A DNA stretch of 64,000 nucleotides from Paenibacillus typhae (lineage in GTDB: Bacteria; Bacillota; Bacilli; Paenibacillales; Paenibacillaceae). Positions 8,015-16,393 of this stretch are shown piece after piece. Positions within the stretch are counted from its first letter, which is position 1. Each line of letters starts with the position of its first letter. The DNA lies in assembly GCF_900099765.1 (NCBI RefSeq), contig NZ_FNDX01000017.1, positions 44,454-108,453 of the forward strand, read 5' to 3'. The notes under the pieces were generated by a model that was not told the origin of the DNA, searched no databases, and saw only the letters and a list, made by a program, of their open reading frames with translations. A program made the translations under genes and the position numbers.

Positions 8015-9286
8015 CTATCCCACCTGCTCCATCCGCCCAGCCCCGGTCTCCCGCTTCTCCCGCCAGAGCACCCGGCCGAAGAGCAGGCCGGCCAGACCAA
8101 GAGCGGCCTGAATGAGGCCGAAGATCTGGAAGATGCGGCCGGGTCCGGCGAACTGCACCAGCAGGCCGCCGAGCAGCGGGGCGATGATCAGCACGGCGCT
8201 GAGCACGGTGTTCTGGATGCCGAAGATGCGGCCGGTCATGTGCGGAGGGGTTTCTTTTTGCAGCATATAGTTGAAGGCAACAGCAAAAGCCCCGTTCCCC
8301 GCTCCCAGGATAAAGCCGAGCAGCAGCACCCAGAACACCGGAGCGCCCGGCTGCAGCAGTCCGAGGCCGGCAACCGACACCCCGATCAGCATGTAGCCCA
8401 TGCCCAGCCGCCATGTATAGCTAATGGCGCTGCTCAATTTGCCCAATAGCAGGATGGTCAGCACCGCACCCACACCGGAAGCCGCGACCATCCAGCCCAG
8501 CACCGCCTCACCTGTCGGAGAATATACCCGGAACAGGCTGGTGAACTGAAAATCAATAACCTGGATAGCCAAAGCTCCGGCCAGCCCGTACAGCATCACA
8601 TTTAGCAGAATGCGGCTGCTTAACAGGAAGCCCCAGCCCTCCTTCCACATGGTCCGCAGCGGGAGCAGCTCTTCCGCAGCCTTTTGTGCAGGTTCTGCCT
8701 TTGTATCCATATTTCGCACAGATAACAGCAGCAGATAAGAGCAGGCGCGCAGTATCGCGTTTAGCACGATACACCACTGGGGTGTAAGGAAGGTGAGTGC
8801 GAGTCCGCCGAGCAGCGGGCCGGCGATTTTGGAGCCCTGGTTCACCAGCCCGTTCAGCGAGGAGGCCTGAAGCAGCTGATCCTCCCTGACAATGCTGCGG
8901 GTCAGCGACTGCTGGGCAGGCACATTGACCGTTGAAATGGCAGACCGCAGGGACAGCAGCGGCAGCAGCCAGAACATATTCGGGGCAAGTAACAGCACCA
9001 GCGTCAGCACAACGGTAAGCAGGTCGCAGACCCGCATCAGCTTCAGCTTATTCAGCCGGTCGGCGGCAACTCCGGCCACGGAGCCGAGCAGAATGCTGGG
9101 CAGCGCAATAGCTACCGGAATCATAGCGAGCATCAGCGGGCTGACCTGCCAGCGGTACCCGACCAGTACCTGAATTGCCAGAGAATCGAACCAGTCGCCA
9201 AAGCTGGCGGTGGCAAAGGCGCTGTATACGCGCACGTAGACCTTGTTATGCAGCAGGCTTTTTCTCTGCTCAGGTGAAACTTCCAT
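8015..9286 (-). CDS. MFS transporter, MFS_3-like
   Basis: A 423-residue transporter with about 12 hydrophobic segments. The N-terminal KVYVRVYSAFATASFGDWFDSLAIQ is typical of the MFS group that includes enterobactin-type and macrolide-type exporters, and the loop RLNKLKLMRVCDLLTVVL follows helix 2. The start ATG at 9286 has GGAGG 8 bases upstream; an ATG at 9307 lacks one. A winged-helix regulator gene sits 94 bases upstream on the same strand and may control it. The substrate cannot be read from the sequence. Confidence 0.85.
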   Translation of the reverse strand: MEVSPEQRKSLLHNKVYVRVYSAFATASFGDWFDSLAIQVLVGYRWQVSPLMLAMIPVAIALPSILLGSVAGVAADRLNKLKLMRVCDLLTVVLTLVLLLAPNMFWLLPLLSLRSAISTVNVPAQQSLTRSIVREDQLLQASSLNGLVNQGSKIAGPLLGGLALTFLTPQWCIVLNAILRACSYLLLLSVRNMDTKAEPAQKAAEELLPLRTMWKEGWGFLLSSRILLNVMLYGLAGALAIQVIDFQFTSLFRVYSPTGEAVLGWMVAASGVGAVLTILLLGKLSSAISYTWRLGMGYMLIGVSVAGLGLLQPGAPVFWVLLLGFILGAGNGAFAVAFNYMLQKETPPHMTGRIFGIQNTVLSAVLIIAPLLGGLLVQFAGPGRIFQIFGLIQAALGLAGLLFGRVLWREKRETGAGRMEQVG

Positions 9287-9380
9287 CCGACATTCCTCCA
9301 GATACATAATTAGTCTCGATGAGTCAAGTCATCTTATGACCTTAATGTAACGGGGAATTGTCAGAGTATTATCAGAGGGA

Positions 9381-10532
9381 TCAGATAGTCATCACCTGCA
9401 TCAGCAGTTTTTCCAATGGCTGCTCATAACGGCTTAACCCGCTCTCCTCCATCGCCTCAATAAATCTGCGTTCATATTTACGGTGCAGCGGATGTGGCGG
9501 CAAATACAGACGGCAGTAATGGTAAATCCGGTAAAAGCCGTACAGGCTAAGCGGAACAAACCCCGACCGCTCCAGCACTTCAAGCCCCTCATCCAGCAGC
9601 CGCCCGGCTTCAGCCATTTGATTTTCCCGCAGCTGCCAGAGTCCTTTTACAATTTTGTAGCCGCCGGTTTCTCTTAAAAAGGGCTTCTCCTGCAAAATCT
9701 GCACCACAGCCTCATCCAGCCGCGTAAGCACATCATTTCCTGATCCTGCAGCCAGGTGGGCAAACAGCTCGGTAATCATGGTTACCGGCACAAAGTTTTC
9801 ATAGCCCCGCTCCGAGATTGCCTGATAGGACCCGGGGAGACGCGCCAATGCCCGCTCCGGTACACCCGAGAGGATAAACAGATCGAGAATCGTAAGAATA
9901 TCCAGCTCCAGCTGGTCCCGCTCATGCATCACCTGCGCATTAATCATCCGCTCGCATACAGCAAGCTTCTTTTGGGGATCTCCGGTGAACATGTAAAATA
10001 CAAACAAATGAAACAGCCGGTCCTTCAGCGGAACCTCCTCTGTATGCATAAGCCAATCGAGATCCCCCTGCACAAAATGGAGGGTTACAGCAACCTGGGG
10101 GTCCAGCTCATAGCCCAGGATATCCTTTTGGCTGGCCAGACTTAGCATTGATCTGCCCTGTCCGTAAACATGGAATTTACTGAAAACCTCGCGCATCGCA
10201 TCACGCAGTTCAGGATCATAGGTTGTCGGATTGACCAGCGTGCCGGATGCTGTTTCCTTCAGGGACAGGCAATAGCCGGAGCCTCTTACGGTCTGGAGTG
10301 CCAGGCCGCTGAACGGTCGGAGCTTTTTGCGCAGGCGGTATATATGGTCATCTACGGTCCGCTCCACCGGATACTCCAGCGGCCAGACTTTATCCAGCAG
10401 TTGTCCGCGTGTGAAGGTGCACCCCTTATTCCTGTACATAAATTCGAGCAGCGCAAACTCCTTGGGCAGCAGCTGGATCGCCGTTTCGCCGGCCGCCACA
10501 GTAAAATTGCTGCCATCTAATTTCAGTTGCAT
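9381..10532 (-). CDS. Winged-helix (OmpR-type) regulator with long C-terminal helical domain
   Basis: A 383-residue protein. Residues 1-95 are an OmpR/PhoB-type DNA-binding domain (LLPKEFALLEFMYRNKG, RTVDDHIYRLRKKL, TVRGSGYCL) but there is no receiver domain before it. Residues 100-383 are helical and look like a degenerate TPR or bacterial transcriptional activator domain. That architecture resembles one-component SARP/AfsR-like or CadC-like activators without membrane anchoring. GAGGA before the ATG at 10532 supports the start. The MFS transporter gene follows on the same strand, so it is the likely target. Confidence 0.8.
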   Translation of the reverse strand: MQLKLDGSNFTVAAGETAIQLLPKEFALLEFMYRNKGCTFTRGQLLDKVWPLEYPVERTVDDHIYRLRKKLRPFSGLALQTVRGSGYCLSLKETASGTLVNPTTYDPELRDAMREVFSKFHVYGQGRSMLSLASQKDILGYELDPQVAVTLHFVQGDLDWLMHTEEVPLKDRLFHLFVFYMFTGDPQKKLAVCERMINAQVMHERDQLELDILTILDLFILSGVPERALARLPGSYQAISERGYENFVPVTMITELFAHLAAGSGNDVLTRLDEAVVQILQEKPFLRETGGYKIVKGLWQLRENQMAEAGRLLDEGLEVLERSGFVPLSLYGFYRIYHYCRLYLPPHPLHRKYERRFIEAMEESGLSRYEQPLEKLLMQVMTI

Positions 10533-10642
10533 CACAAGTTCCTCTTTTCCACGGATAAATCCATGGATGTATTATATCAGCCGGACTTCCGCCCGCTCCA
10601 GCCCTAACGTCATACAATAAGCAGAAACCCTGCCGGTTCATC

Positions 10643-10685
10643 AAAAAAAGAGCAAACCCGCAACCCTTCTGCAGATTTACTCTTC
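10643..10685 (-). terminator. Terminator of the YjgB-like lipoprotein gene
   Basis: On the minus strand AAGAGTAAATC pairs, using G-U pairs, with GGTTTGCTCTT, and a seven-T run follows. Confidence 0.75.
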
Positions 10686-10691
10686 CTGATT

Positions 10692-11378
10692 TTAGCCTGC
10701 CATATTGTTAAAGGAGTCCCGCTCGGAAAAGACCGAGATATGATCCACGGTGCCGGTTGCTTCCGGAATAATAAATTTCAGCTGGTACTCCTTACCGGCA
10801 TGGTAAATATAAATCTTGTCACTGCCGTTAACAGCCGTATCATCCGGCTTGCCAAGCGTCTGCTCAATCTCCTTCAGCGTCAGCTGCTGCAGGTCGGCGG
10901 CACTGGACCGCACATCAAAAATCCTGCTGCCCTTGTTCCAGCCAAAGACAACATGCCTGGCGCCGTAGGTGGAATACATCCCTTTGCCGGCGGACTCCTT
11001 GGTGTCCGGCTCGCCCCATGCCGCCTCAACTTCGTCGATCATCCCGCTGTGCGCGGCATATTCCACACCGGGAACCTTACCCTGCTTGGCCAGCTCCAGC
11101 AGCTCCTTTAGCTGAGTGGCACTGTCCTCTGCAGCAGCCCCGTTTCCTGCTGCTGTGTCCGGCACTGCCGTGGCTGCCGGCGGAGCGGATTGCTCAGCTG
11201 CCGCTGGCGAAGGGCCGGCCGTGGACGCCGGCTGGGCTGGCGCGGACGCCTCAGCTACAGGGGCGTTTGTGGACGCTGCATTATTCCCGGTATTGCTGCC
11301 GGAAGAACTACAGGCCGATAGCCCGAGTGCGCTGGCCAGTATCATGATTCCTGTTATGGTTTTGAACGTTGTTGTCAT
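10692..11378 (-). CDS. YjgB-like DUF4309 lipoprotein
   Basis: A 228-residue lipoprotein. The lipobox LSAC puts the lipidated cysteine at residue 23. Residues 24-85 are a low-complexity Ala/Pro/Ser linker. Residues about 90-228 match the DUF4309 pattern of B. subtilis YjgB (ELAKQGKVPGVEYAAHSGMI, then EVEAAWGEPDTKE and a second EQTLGKPDDT block), a fold thought to hold two small repeated units. It is anchored to the outer face of the membrane. Function is unknown; YjgB is under general stress control in B. subtilis. A terminator follows directly. Confidence 0.78.
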   Translation of the reverse strand: MTTTFKTITGIMILASALGLSACSSSGSNTGNNAASTNAPVAEASAPAQPASTAGPSPAAAEQSAPPAATAVPDTAAGNGAAAEDSATQLKELLELAKQGKVPGVEYAAHSGMIDEVEAAWGEPDTKESAGKGMYSTYGARHVVFGWNKGSRIFDVRSSAADLQQLTLKEIEQTLGKPDDTAVNGSDKIYIYHAGKEYQLKFIIPEATGTVDHISVFSERDSFNNMAG

Positions 11379-11657
11379 GCTGTCATCTCCTTGGTTAATA
11401 GAACTGCTTGGGTTATAAGTAATGAAATTGACGCGCTGGACGTAATAAAGGTTGCAGACTGCGCTATTGGGGAGACAAACCGCCGCCTGAACGTACCGTA
11501 CCGCTCCGCACAGAACGGACAGGCTGGAAAGCTGAGTTTATTTTGGACAATTCCTCCCGTATCGAACCACTTGGCAGCAGCAAATAAATTTTAGGGTTAC
11601 GTACGCAACCATATTGCTGCAGCCCGCATCTTATTAGTAAAGGGAGGGGAGCTTCGT

Positions 11658-12209
11658 CTGGATATTATAGAGAGAATCAAGGCCAGGGATGAGTCAGCTC
11701 TCCGCCAGCTAATGGATGAGTACGGGGATATGCTGCTCAGGACGGCTTGTCTGCTGCTTAGGGACCGGCAGTCTGCCGAGGAAGCCGTACAGGATACGTT
11801 CATCCAGGCCTACGCCAAAATCAGCCAGCTTAAGGAGCCCTCCCGGCTCCGTTCCTGGCTGATTGCGATTACGGTCAACCGGTGCCGGATGAAGCAGCGG
11901 ACCTGGAGCTGGCGGAGTATTTTTCCGGCGGCAGAGAGCGGGCAGTGGGCAGAGTCTGCAGGCGAAGCGGCTGCAGGTGCGGAGGAGCTTTTTATGGCAG
12001 AGTGGCACAATGTGAAGCTGACGGATGCCATCGGGAGCCTGGACTATATCTACCGTGAAAGCCTGACGCTGTATTACTTTCATGAAATGAGTGTACGGGA
12101 AATTGCCTCCCAGCTGAAGACAAGGGAGAACACGGTAAAATCGCGGCTTGCCCGCGGGCGGCAGCTGCTCAGGCTGATTTTGGAGAAGGAGGACATTGAT
12201 AATGGATAA
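11658..12209 (+). CDS. ECF sigma factor, probable CTG start
   Basis: A group 4 sigma factor, 183 residues if it starts at the CTG at 11658. Region 2 is seen in DRQSAEEAVQDTFIQAYAK and LRSWLIAITVNRCRMK, region 4 in RESLTLYYFHEMSVREIA and LKTRENTVKSRLARGRQLL. The first in-frame ATG (11712) would delete conserved region 2 residues (IIERIKARDESALRQLMDEYG) and has no ribosome site. AGGGAGGGG at 11641-11649 sits 8 bases before the in-frame CTG, and no ATG, GTG or TTG lies between there and the upstream stop at 11592. Next come a membrane partner gene (8-base overlap) and a large exported protein. Confidence 0.85.
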   Translation: MDIIERIKARDESALRQLMDEYGDMLLRTACLLLRDRQSAEEAVQDTFIQAYAKISQLKEPSRLRSWLIAITVNRCRMKQRTWSWRSIFPAAESGQWAESAGEAAAGAEELFMAEWHNVKLTDAIGSLDYIYRESLTLYYFHEMSVREIASQLKTRENTVKSRLARGRQLLRLILEKEDIDNG

Positions 12210-12540
12210 CGGACGCGAAACAATCAGGCAACGGCTGGAAGATGAGCTTGCTCATGTCACCTTCTCCGGCCATAGCCGGGTGCTGGAACAGACCCATCCG
12301 CCTACCTTCCGGGCACGTCTAGCGGCGCTGTGGAATAAGGAGCTGGAAATACCGCTGGGGACACTCGGTGCTGCGGCAGCAGTTCTCACGACAGGAGTTC
12401 TTCTGTTTTATGCCCCGCAAATTACAGTAAAGCAGCAGCAATCGATCCAAGTACAGGAACGGCGTGAATTAATAGAAACCGGGGGTAACACCTACTGGAA
12501 GGACCTCTACGAGCAGGCGGTGAAGCAGCATGAAAATTAG
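12202..12540 (+). CDS. Single-span membrane protein, probable anti-sigma factor
   Basis: A 112-residue protein with a cytoplasmic N-terminus of about 50 residues, one membrane helix near residues 52-72 (LGAAAAVLTTGVLLFYAP) and a short outside tail. AAGGAGG at 12186-12192 favours the ATG at 12202 over a TTG six bases earlier. It overlaps the sigma gene by 8 bases and the following gene by 11, so all three are translationally coupled. Position and topology are those of an anti-sigma factor, but no zinc-binding HxxxCxxC motif is present, so the call is inferred. Confidence 0.7.
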   Translation: MDNGRETIRQRLEDELAHVTFSGHSRVLEQTHPPTFRARLAALWNKELEIPLGTLGAAAAVLTTGVLLFYAPQITVKQQQSIQVQERRELIETGGNTYWKDLYEQAVKQHEN

Positions 12541-15007
12541 AATTAAGGTCAAGCATCTGGTGCTTTTTCTGCTGCTCCCTCTCACGCTGCTGGCGGTCTT
12601 TGTGTTTATCCGGCCTTCGGCCGGGACTGATTTAAGTCCGGCACAGCAGGCTTCCGCAGACGCCCGGACTGTACTGCTTCAGAAGCTTGCCGCCAGCAGC
12701 GGCAGTGCGCGAATGCAGCTGATCCGTGAGAAGGTCGTGGAGCCGGCCAATGTGCACTCGGCTTACCGGTTCAACGTATATGCAGGCGGGTCCATGAGTC
12801 AGGTCAACCAGATCGGGGAAGATGAGGAAGTCTCTCCGCTTCTGCCCGCGGACAGAATAAAGCTGCTGGAGGAGTATGTTCAGGAGGGGCCGGCCGATTA
12901 TTCGCTGCAGAACGCGGTCAAACAGCTGGTCTACGAATACGATGCGGCAGGGAATGCCGGCGATCAGGCAGACCAGGCTATTGCTGCTGCTGCACAAAGA
13001 GTCAGCAGCAAATCTTCAGCTGCCCGCGAGCTGACCCTGCTTCGGGCGGAGCGCGCGCTGAATGCCGGGCGGTTCGTTCAGGCCGGGCAGCTGCTGGAGC
13101 AGGCAGAGTTCTCTGTCCAGTATAACGAATCAGAACTGGACGCCAGAGCAGCCTGGCTGCAGGGGCGGCTGCTGTTCACACAAGGCAAAGGCCGCGAGGC
13201 GCTTACACTGGTGAATAGTGCGCTGGAGGAATACCGTAAAATCTGGGCTGAACGGGATGCCGCCCTTAATCCCGCTGGCAGTGGTTCGCAGCAGAACGCC
13301 TCCGGCGCAGGCGGCGTGGACGGCGGTGACGTAGACGGTGGCGGTACAGACGGCGGTGGAACAGACGGCGGTAGCAAAGACGGGGGCAATACTGACAGCG
13401 GTGGCTCAGACGGTGGTGGAACAGGCAGCAGCGCAGACGGTGGTGGCAATAATTCTGGCAACAATGCAGCTGAACAGGTGTATCACGCATCCTCCTCCAC
13501 AGAGGAGCAGCTTGTCGCGCTTCAGACAGCGCTGCGGGAAGCTGTGAAGCTGGGCTTCAATGCTCCTGCTACCCTATCCGGCACACTCACCAAAAGCGAC
13601 GGAACCCCGGTAGCCCGGGCCGGTATATTCCTTCGCGCGGAAAGCGAGCTGTATCATAGTGTGCAGTCTGACAGTGAGCCGTATCAGATCGTTACGGATG
13701 CTGAGGGGCGTTTCCAGTTCTCCGGCGTGATTCCCGGATTTTATCAGATCCAGCTTGGCTTCAGCTTTGAGCAGATCGACGGCTGGACCTGGCCGGTGCA
13801 GCCAGACGACTGGATCGAACTCCAGGCCGGCAGCTCAGTCACACATGACATCACACTCCAGCCGCTCCTGGAGCTGCAATCACCCGTTAACTCACAAGTG
13901 CTGACAGGCGATGCAGTACAGTTCAAATGGGAGGCCGTTGATGGAGCTGCCTATTATAATCTGTCAACAACAGTCGAAGAAAAAGGCAGCTTTTTCAGCT
14001 ATGTCACCCGCCAGCGTATTACGGATAATCAGGTTGAAATACCGGTCACAGAGCTGTATAACAGCGGGGGCTTCTCAACCAGCAGCTTTTCTACCGTAGA
14101 AGGCGGGGAAGGCTGGCAGTCGGTTTCCCCCGCGTCCCTGCTCGGCTTTGCCAATCCGGACAGCCGGTTCTCCTGGAGCATTGATGCTTACGATGCGCAG
14201 GGTCATGTTATTACCCGCAGCAATGGCTACCGGCTCAAGGAGGAGACTGTCGGCAATCTGCCGTTCTTCTATCTGAAATCACGGACTATGACCGCTGCGG
14301 ATAAGCTCGTTGCGGATCAGAAGCTGGAGGAAGCACTGGAAGCGTACCGTAATGACTATGCTGGGAATCCGCAGGATGACCATGCGCTCAAAATGCTGAT
14401 TCATCTGCTGTTCGCCAAGCATTCCTATTCCCGGGATGCCGGAACCATGGATGAAGCGATGACCTTATTGGTCAAGCTGGTGGAGCTGCGTCCGGATGCC
14501 AATTTTGCCTTCAATCTGGCAGATTATTATCTTGGGCGCTCCGACTGGAGCAGCTACAACAAGTACCATGCGCTGTACCTGGAGCTGAGCAGTCACGAGC
14601 CGGACAGCTATGACCGCTCCCAGAACGGCGTTGCCTTGATGTATCAGGGCCGGCTCGATGAAGCCCGTGAGCAGCTGGCTCTGGCGATGGAGGCAGACCC
14701 GAGCCACCGCTTTATCGGCAGTTATCTGGCTGCCGAGCTGGCTGCGGGCCAGCCCCTGGAGTCTGTGCTGGAGCTGGCAAAGCGTTATCCCCAGCACAGC
14801 TTCAGCCAGGGCGGCTACAGCTGGCCGCTGCTGATTATGGAGCTACAGGCAGAACGTGCCGAAGCACCTGCAGCTTTTGACAAGCTGCTGGCCGAAAAGC
14901 TGGATGCCTATCTGAGCCGGCAGGATGAAGCCCTTGAGCAGTGGGCCGGCGAAGCCACGCCGACGGCGCTGAAAAGATTTATCAAGGCTGTGCTGGAGGT
15001 TGGCTAA
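12530..15007 (+). CDS. Large exported protein with TPRs and a carboxypeptidase-regulatory-like domain
   Basis: An 825-residue protein with an N-terminal membrane or signal segment (residues 8-28, HLVLFLLLPLTLLAVFVFI). Residues 90-245 are helical TPR-like repeats. Residues 258-311 are a Gly/Asp/Thr/Ser low-complexity stretch built on a GGGTD-type unit. Residues about 347-445 form a beta-sandwich like the CarboxypepD_reg domain (SGTLTKSDGTPVARAGI, DAEGRFQFSGVIPGFYQIQL). A second beta domain follows, then TPR-like repeats at 585-820 (GVALMYQGRLDEAREQLALAMEADP). It is the third gene of the sigma / membrane partner operon and is its likely effector or signal receptor in the envelope. A terminator follows. 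Confidence 0.8.
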   Translation: MKIRIKVKHLVLFLLLPLTLLAVFVFIRPSAGTDLSPAQQASADARTVLLQKLAASSGSARMQLIREKVVEPANVHSAYRFNVYAGGSMSQVNQIGEDEEVSPLLPADRIKLLEEYVQEGPADYSLQNAVKQLVYEYDAAGNAGDQADQAIAAAAQRVSSKSSAARELTLLRAERALNAGRFVQAGQLLEQAEFSVQYNESELDARAAWLQGRLLFTQGKGREALTLVNSALEEYRKIWAERDAALNPAGSGSQQNASGAGGVDGGDVDGGGTDGGGTDGGSKDGGNTDSGGSDGGGTGSSADGGGNNSGNNAAEQVYHASSSTEEQLVALQTALREAVKLGFNAPATLSGTLTKSDGTPVARAGIFLRAESELYHSVQSDSEPYQIVTDAEGRFQFSGVIPGFYQIQLGFSFEQIDGWTWPVQPDDWIELQAGSSVTHDITLQPLLELQSPVNSQVLTGDAVQFKWEAVDGAAYYNLSTTVEEKGSFFSYVTRQRITDNQVEIPVTELYNSGGFSTSSFSTVEGGEGWQSVSPASLLGFANPDSRFSWSIDAYDAQGHVITRSNGYRLKEETVGNLPFFYLKSRTMTAADKLVADQKLEEALEAYRNDYAGNPQDDHALKMLIHLLFAKHSYSRDAGTMDEAMTLLVKLVELRPDANFAFNLADYYLGRSDWSSYNKYHALYLELSSHEPDSYDRSQNGVALMYQGRLDEAREQLALAMEADPSHRFIGSYLAAELAAGQPLESVLELAKRYPQHSFSQGGYSWPLLIMELQAERAEAPAAFDKLLAEKLDAYLSRQDEALEQWAGEATPTALKRFIKAVLEVG

Positions 15008-15050
15008 ACGTACGCAGCCGGGTCGCACGGAAGTATAGCATGGCAATATA

Positions 15051-15098
15051 AAAAGACGATCAACATCGGCAATATGCTGTCTGTTGAGCGTCTTTTTT
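15051..15098 (+). terminator. Rho-independent terminator
   Basis: AAAGACGATCAACA pairs with TGTTGAGCGTCTTT around a 15-base loop, followed by T residues, just after the large TPR protein. Confidence 0.85.
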
Positions 15099-15107
15099 AG
15101 ATATTTC

Positions 15108-15195
15108 AAGGGCGTCTCAGCCCTTCATTTGGCCCATTTGCCTGCCACGGCCGAAATCAAAGGCATTTTTCCCCTTCATTTGGCACTTTTGCACG
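15108..15195. repeat. Two degenerate copies of the 51-bp repeat family A
   Basis: AAGGGC at 15108 and AAAGGC at 15159 are exactly 51 bases apart. Each is followed by a T-rich spacer, a pyrimidine arm (CCCTTCATTTGGC or CCCCTTCATTTGGC) and CATTTGCC- or CTTTTGC-type sequence. This matches the unit of the seven-copy array at 53379-53730. It fills the gap between two convergent genes. Confidence 0.75.
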
Positions 15196-15197
15196 CG

Positions 15198-15773
15198 TCA
15201 CTCGTTATCTTTTCCTGCCCCGTAACACTCATCCAGCAGCGCACTCTGATTCACTACGTAGGTTCCGGCCATCATATCATGGAGCGCCCGGTTACGCATG
15301 CTAAATACAATAAACAGACAGTCAATGATAATGATCAGAGCCAGGAATCCGGTCAGGTCGCTGGCGAGCGGCGCCCAATTGGCATAAGCTTCTGGCAGCC
15401 TGGAAAGCGTCCCGTCCCCGGCGGTAACAATGACGGCCAGCAGCGTGTTGACCAGCAGAAAACTGTACCGGATAACGGCCTGCTTCAAGCTGGGACGTCC
15501 CCCATGCATATTCACAATCCGCGTCTTCATAAGCAGCCTGCCCGGTGTTCCGCCGTATTTTGCGACCAGTACGATATGAAACAGCGAGATCAGGGCCCAC
15601 TCTATCCACAGCGGAATTCCTGACTGATACCGCTCAGCTGCCGAAACGGCCCATCTGTTGATGAAATAGATAGGAAGTGCCAGAATCAGAAAATCCAAAA
15701 TACTGATCAGGACTCTTCTCCAAAAACCTACGTAGTCGCTCTCCGCCAAACGTTCCGTTATATCCTGCTCCAT
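15198..15773 (-). CDS. RDD family membrane protein
   Basis: A 191-residue membrane protein. The RDD domain begins with VGFWRRVLISILDFLILALP, carrying the conserved Arg and Asp in helix 1, and the GGTPGRLLMKTRIVN block and RALHDMMAGTYVV end block are typical. AAGGAGGGGC before ATG 15773 fixes the start; an upstream in-frame ATG at 15803 has no site. RDD proteins are poorly understood membrane proteins, some suggested to be ion transporters. It lies 58 bases after the small membrane protein gene at 15832 and is probably co-transcribed with it. Confidence 0.87.
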   Translation of the reverse strand: MEQDITERLAESDYVGFWRRVLISILDFLILALPIYFINRWAVSAAERYQSGIPLWIEWALISLFHIVLVAKYGGTPGRLLMKTRIVNMHGGRPSLKQAVIRYSFLLVNTLLAVIVTAGDGTLSRLPEAYANWAPLASDLTGFLALIIIIDCLFIVFSMRNRALHDMMAGTYVVNQSALLDECYGAGKDNE

Positions 15774-15831
15774 AAAGCCCCTCCTTGCTGTCAAATGGTT
15801 CAAAACGGGGATTTCCAGTCACGCCCTTCCG

Positions 15832-16308
15832 CTACTTGGAGCCGATAATCTCTTTAGCCACCTGTTTTGCTTCCTCCAGCGTGCGTGCCGGGCCGGCAAT
15901 ATTGCCTTCCTGCTCTTTGAAGCCATACCGCTCGTTTACATCATTCAGCGTGACCCAAATCTTATCCAGCTCAAGTGATGCGGTTACCAGTCCTGTCGTC
16001 TGTATCCCGCTATCCCCGGTTAACTCAGAGATAACGCCCAGATAATGGCCGCCGCTCTCTCTAAGAGTAACATCATAACGAAGATCTCCGTCCGCCCTCA
16101 GCGTCCCGGTCATTTTACGTTCACCTGGAAATGCCCTGTAAATTTCCCCTTTGAACCCGAGCATTGTACTTTTGGCCTCTCCGGTGTCCGCTGAATAAAT
16201 AATACTGCTGAATTCCCGTTCAAAAGACTGCGGACGCTGCCACACATATACAAGTGTAAGAACGGCCAGGATTACCATAATTGCTGCTGCACGACGTTTC
16301 TTATTCAT
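15832..16308 (-). CDS. Membrane-anchored protein, family not recognised
   Basis: A 158-residue protein with an N-terminal anchor or signal (KKRRAAAIMVILAVLTLVYVW) and an extracytoplasmic, mostly beta-strand domain (TGTLRADGDLRYDVTLRESG). AGGAGG before the ATG at 16308 is clear, whereas the upstream in-frame ATG at 16392 lacks one. It lies between the ABC-F and RDD genes on the same strand. No catalytic motif was seen and no function is proposed. Confidence 0.72.
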   Translation of the reverse strand: MNKKRRAAAIMVILAVLTLVYVWQRPQSFEREFSSIIYSADTGEAKSTMLGFKGEIYRAFPGERKMTGTLRADGDLRYDVTLRESGGHYLGVISELTGDSGIQTTGLVTASLELDKIWVTLNDVNERYGFKEQEGNIAGPARTLEEAKQVAKEIIGSK

Positions 16309-16393
16309 TGTTCCTCCTGCTGTCTGGGCTTCTTGTGAGTGTTTCCCCAATCCTTTTTTGCGCGATTCCCTTTTATTTACTTCTCTGTACATG

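Noticed and set aside
7725..8414. A 229-codon minus-strand ORF overlapping the MFS gene
   Set aside because: It is out of frame with the clear MFS gene, has no domain and covers the terminator at 7727-7766.
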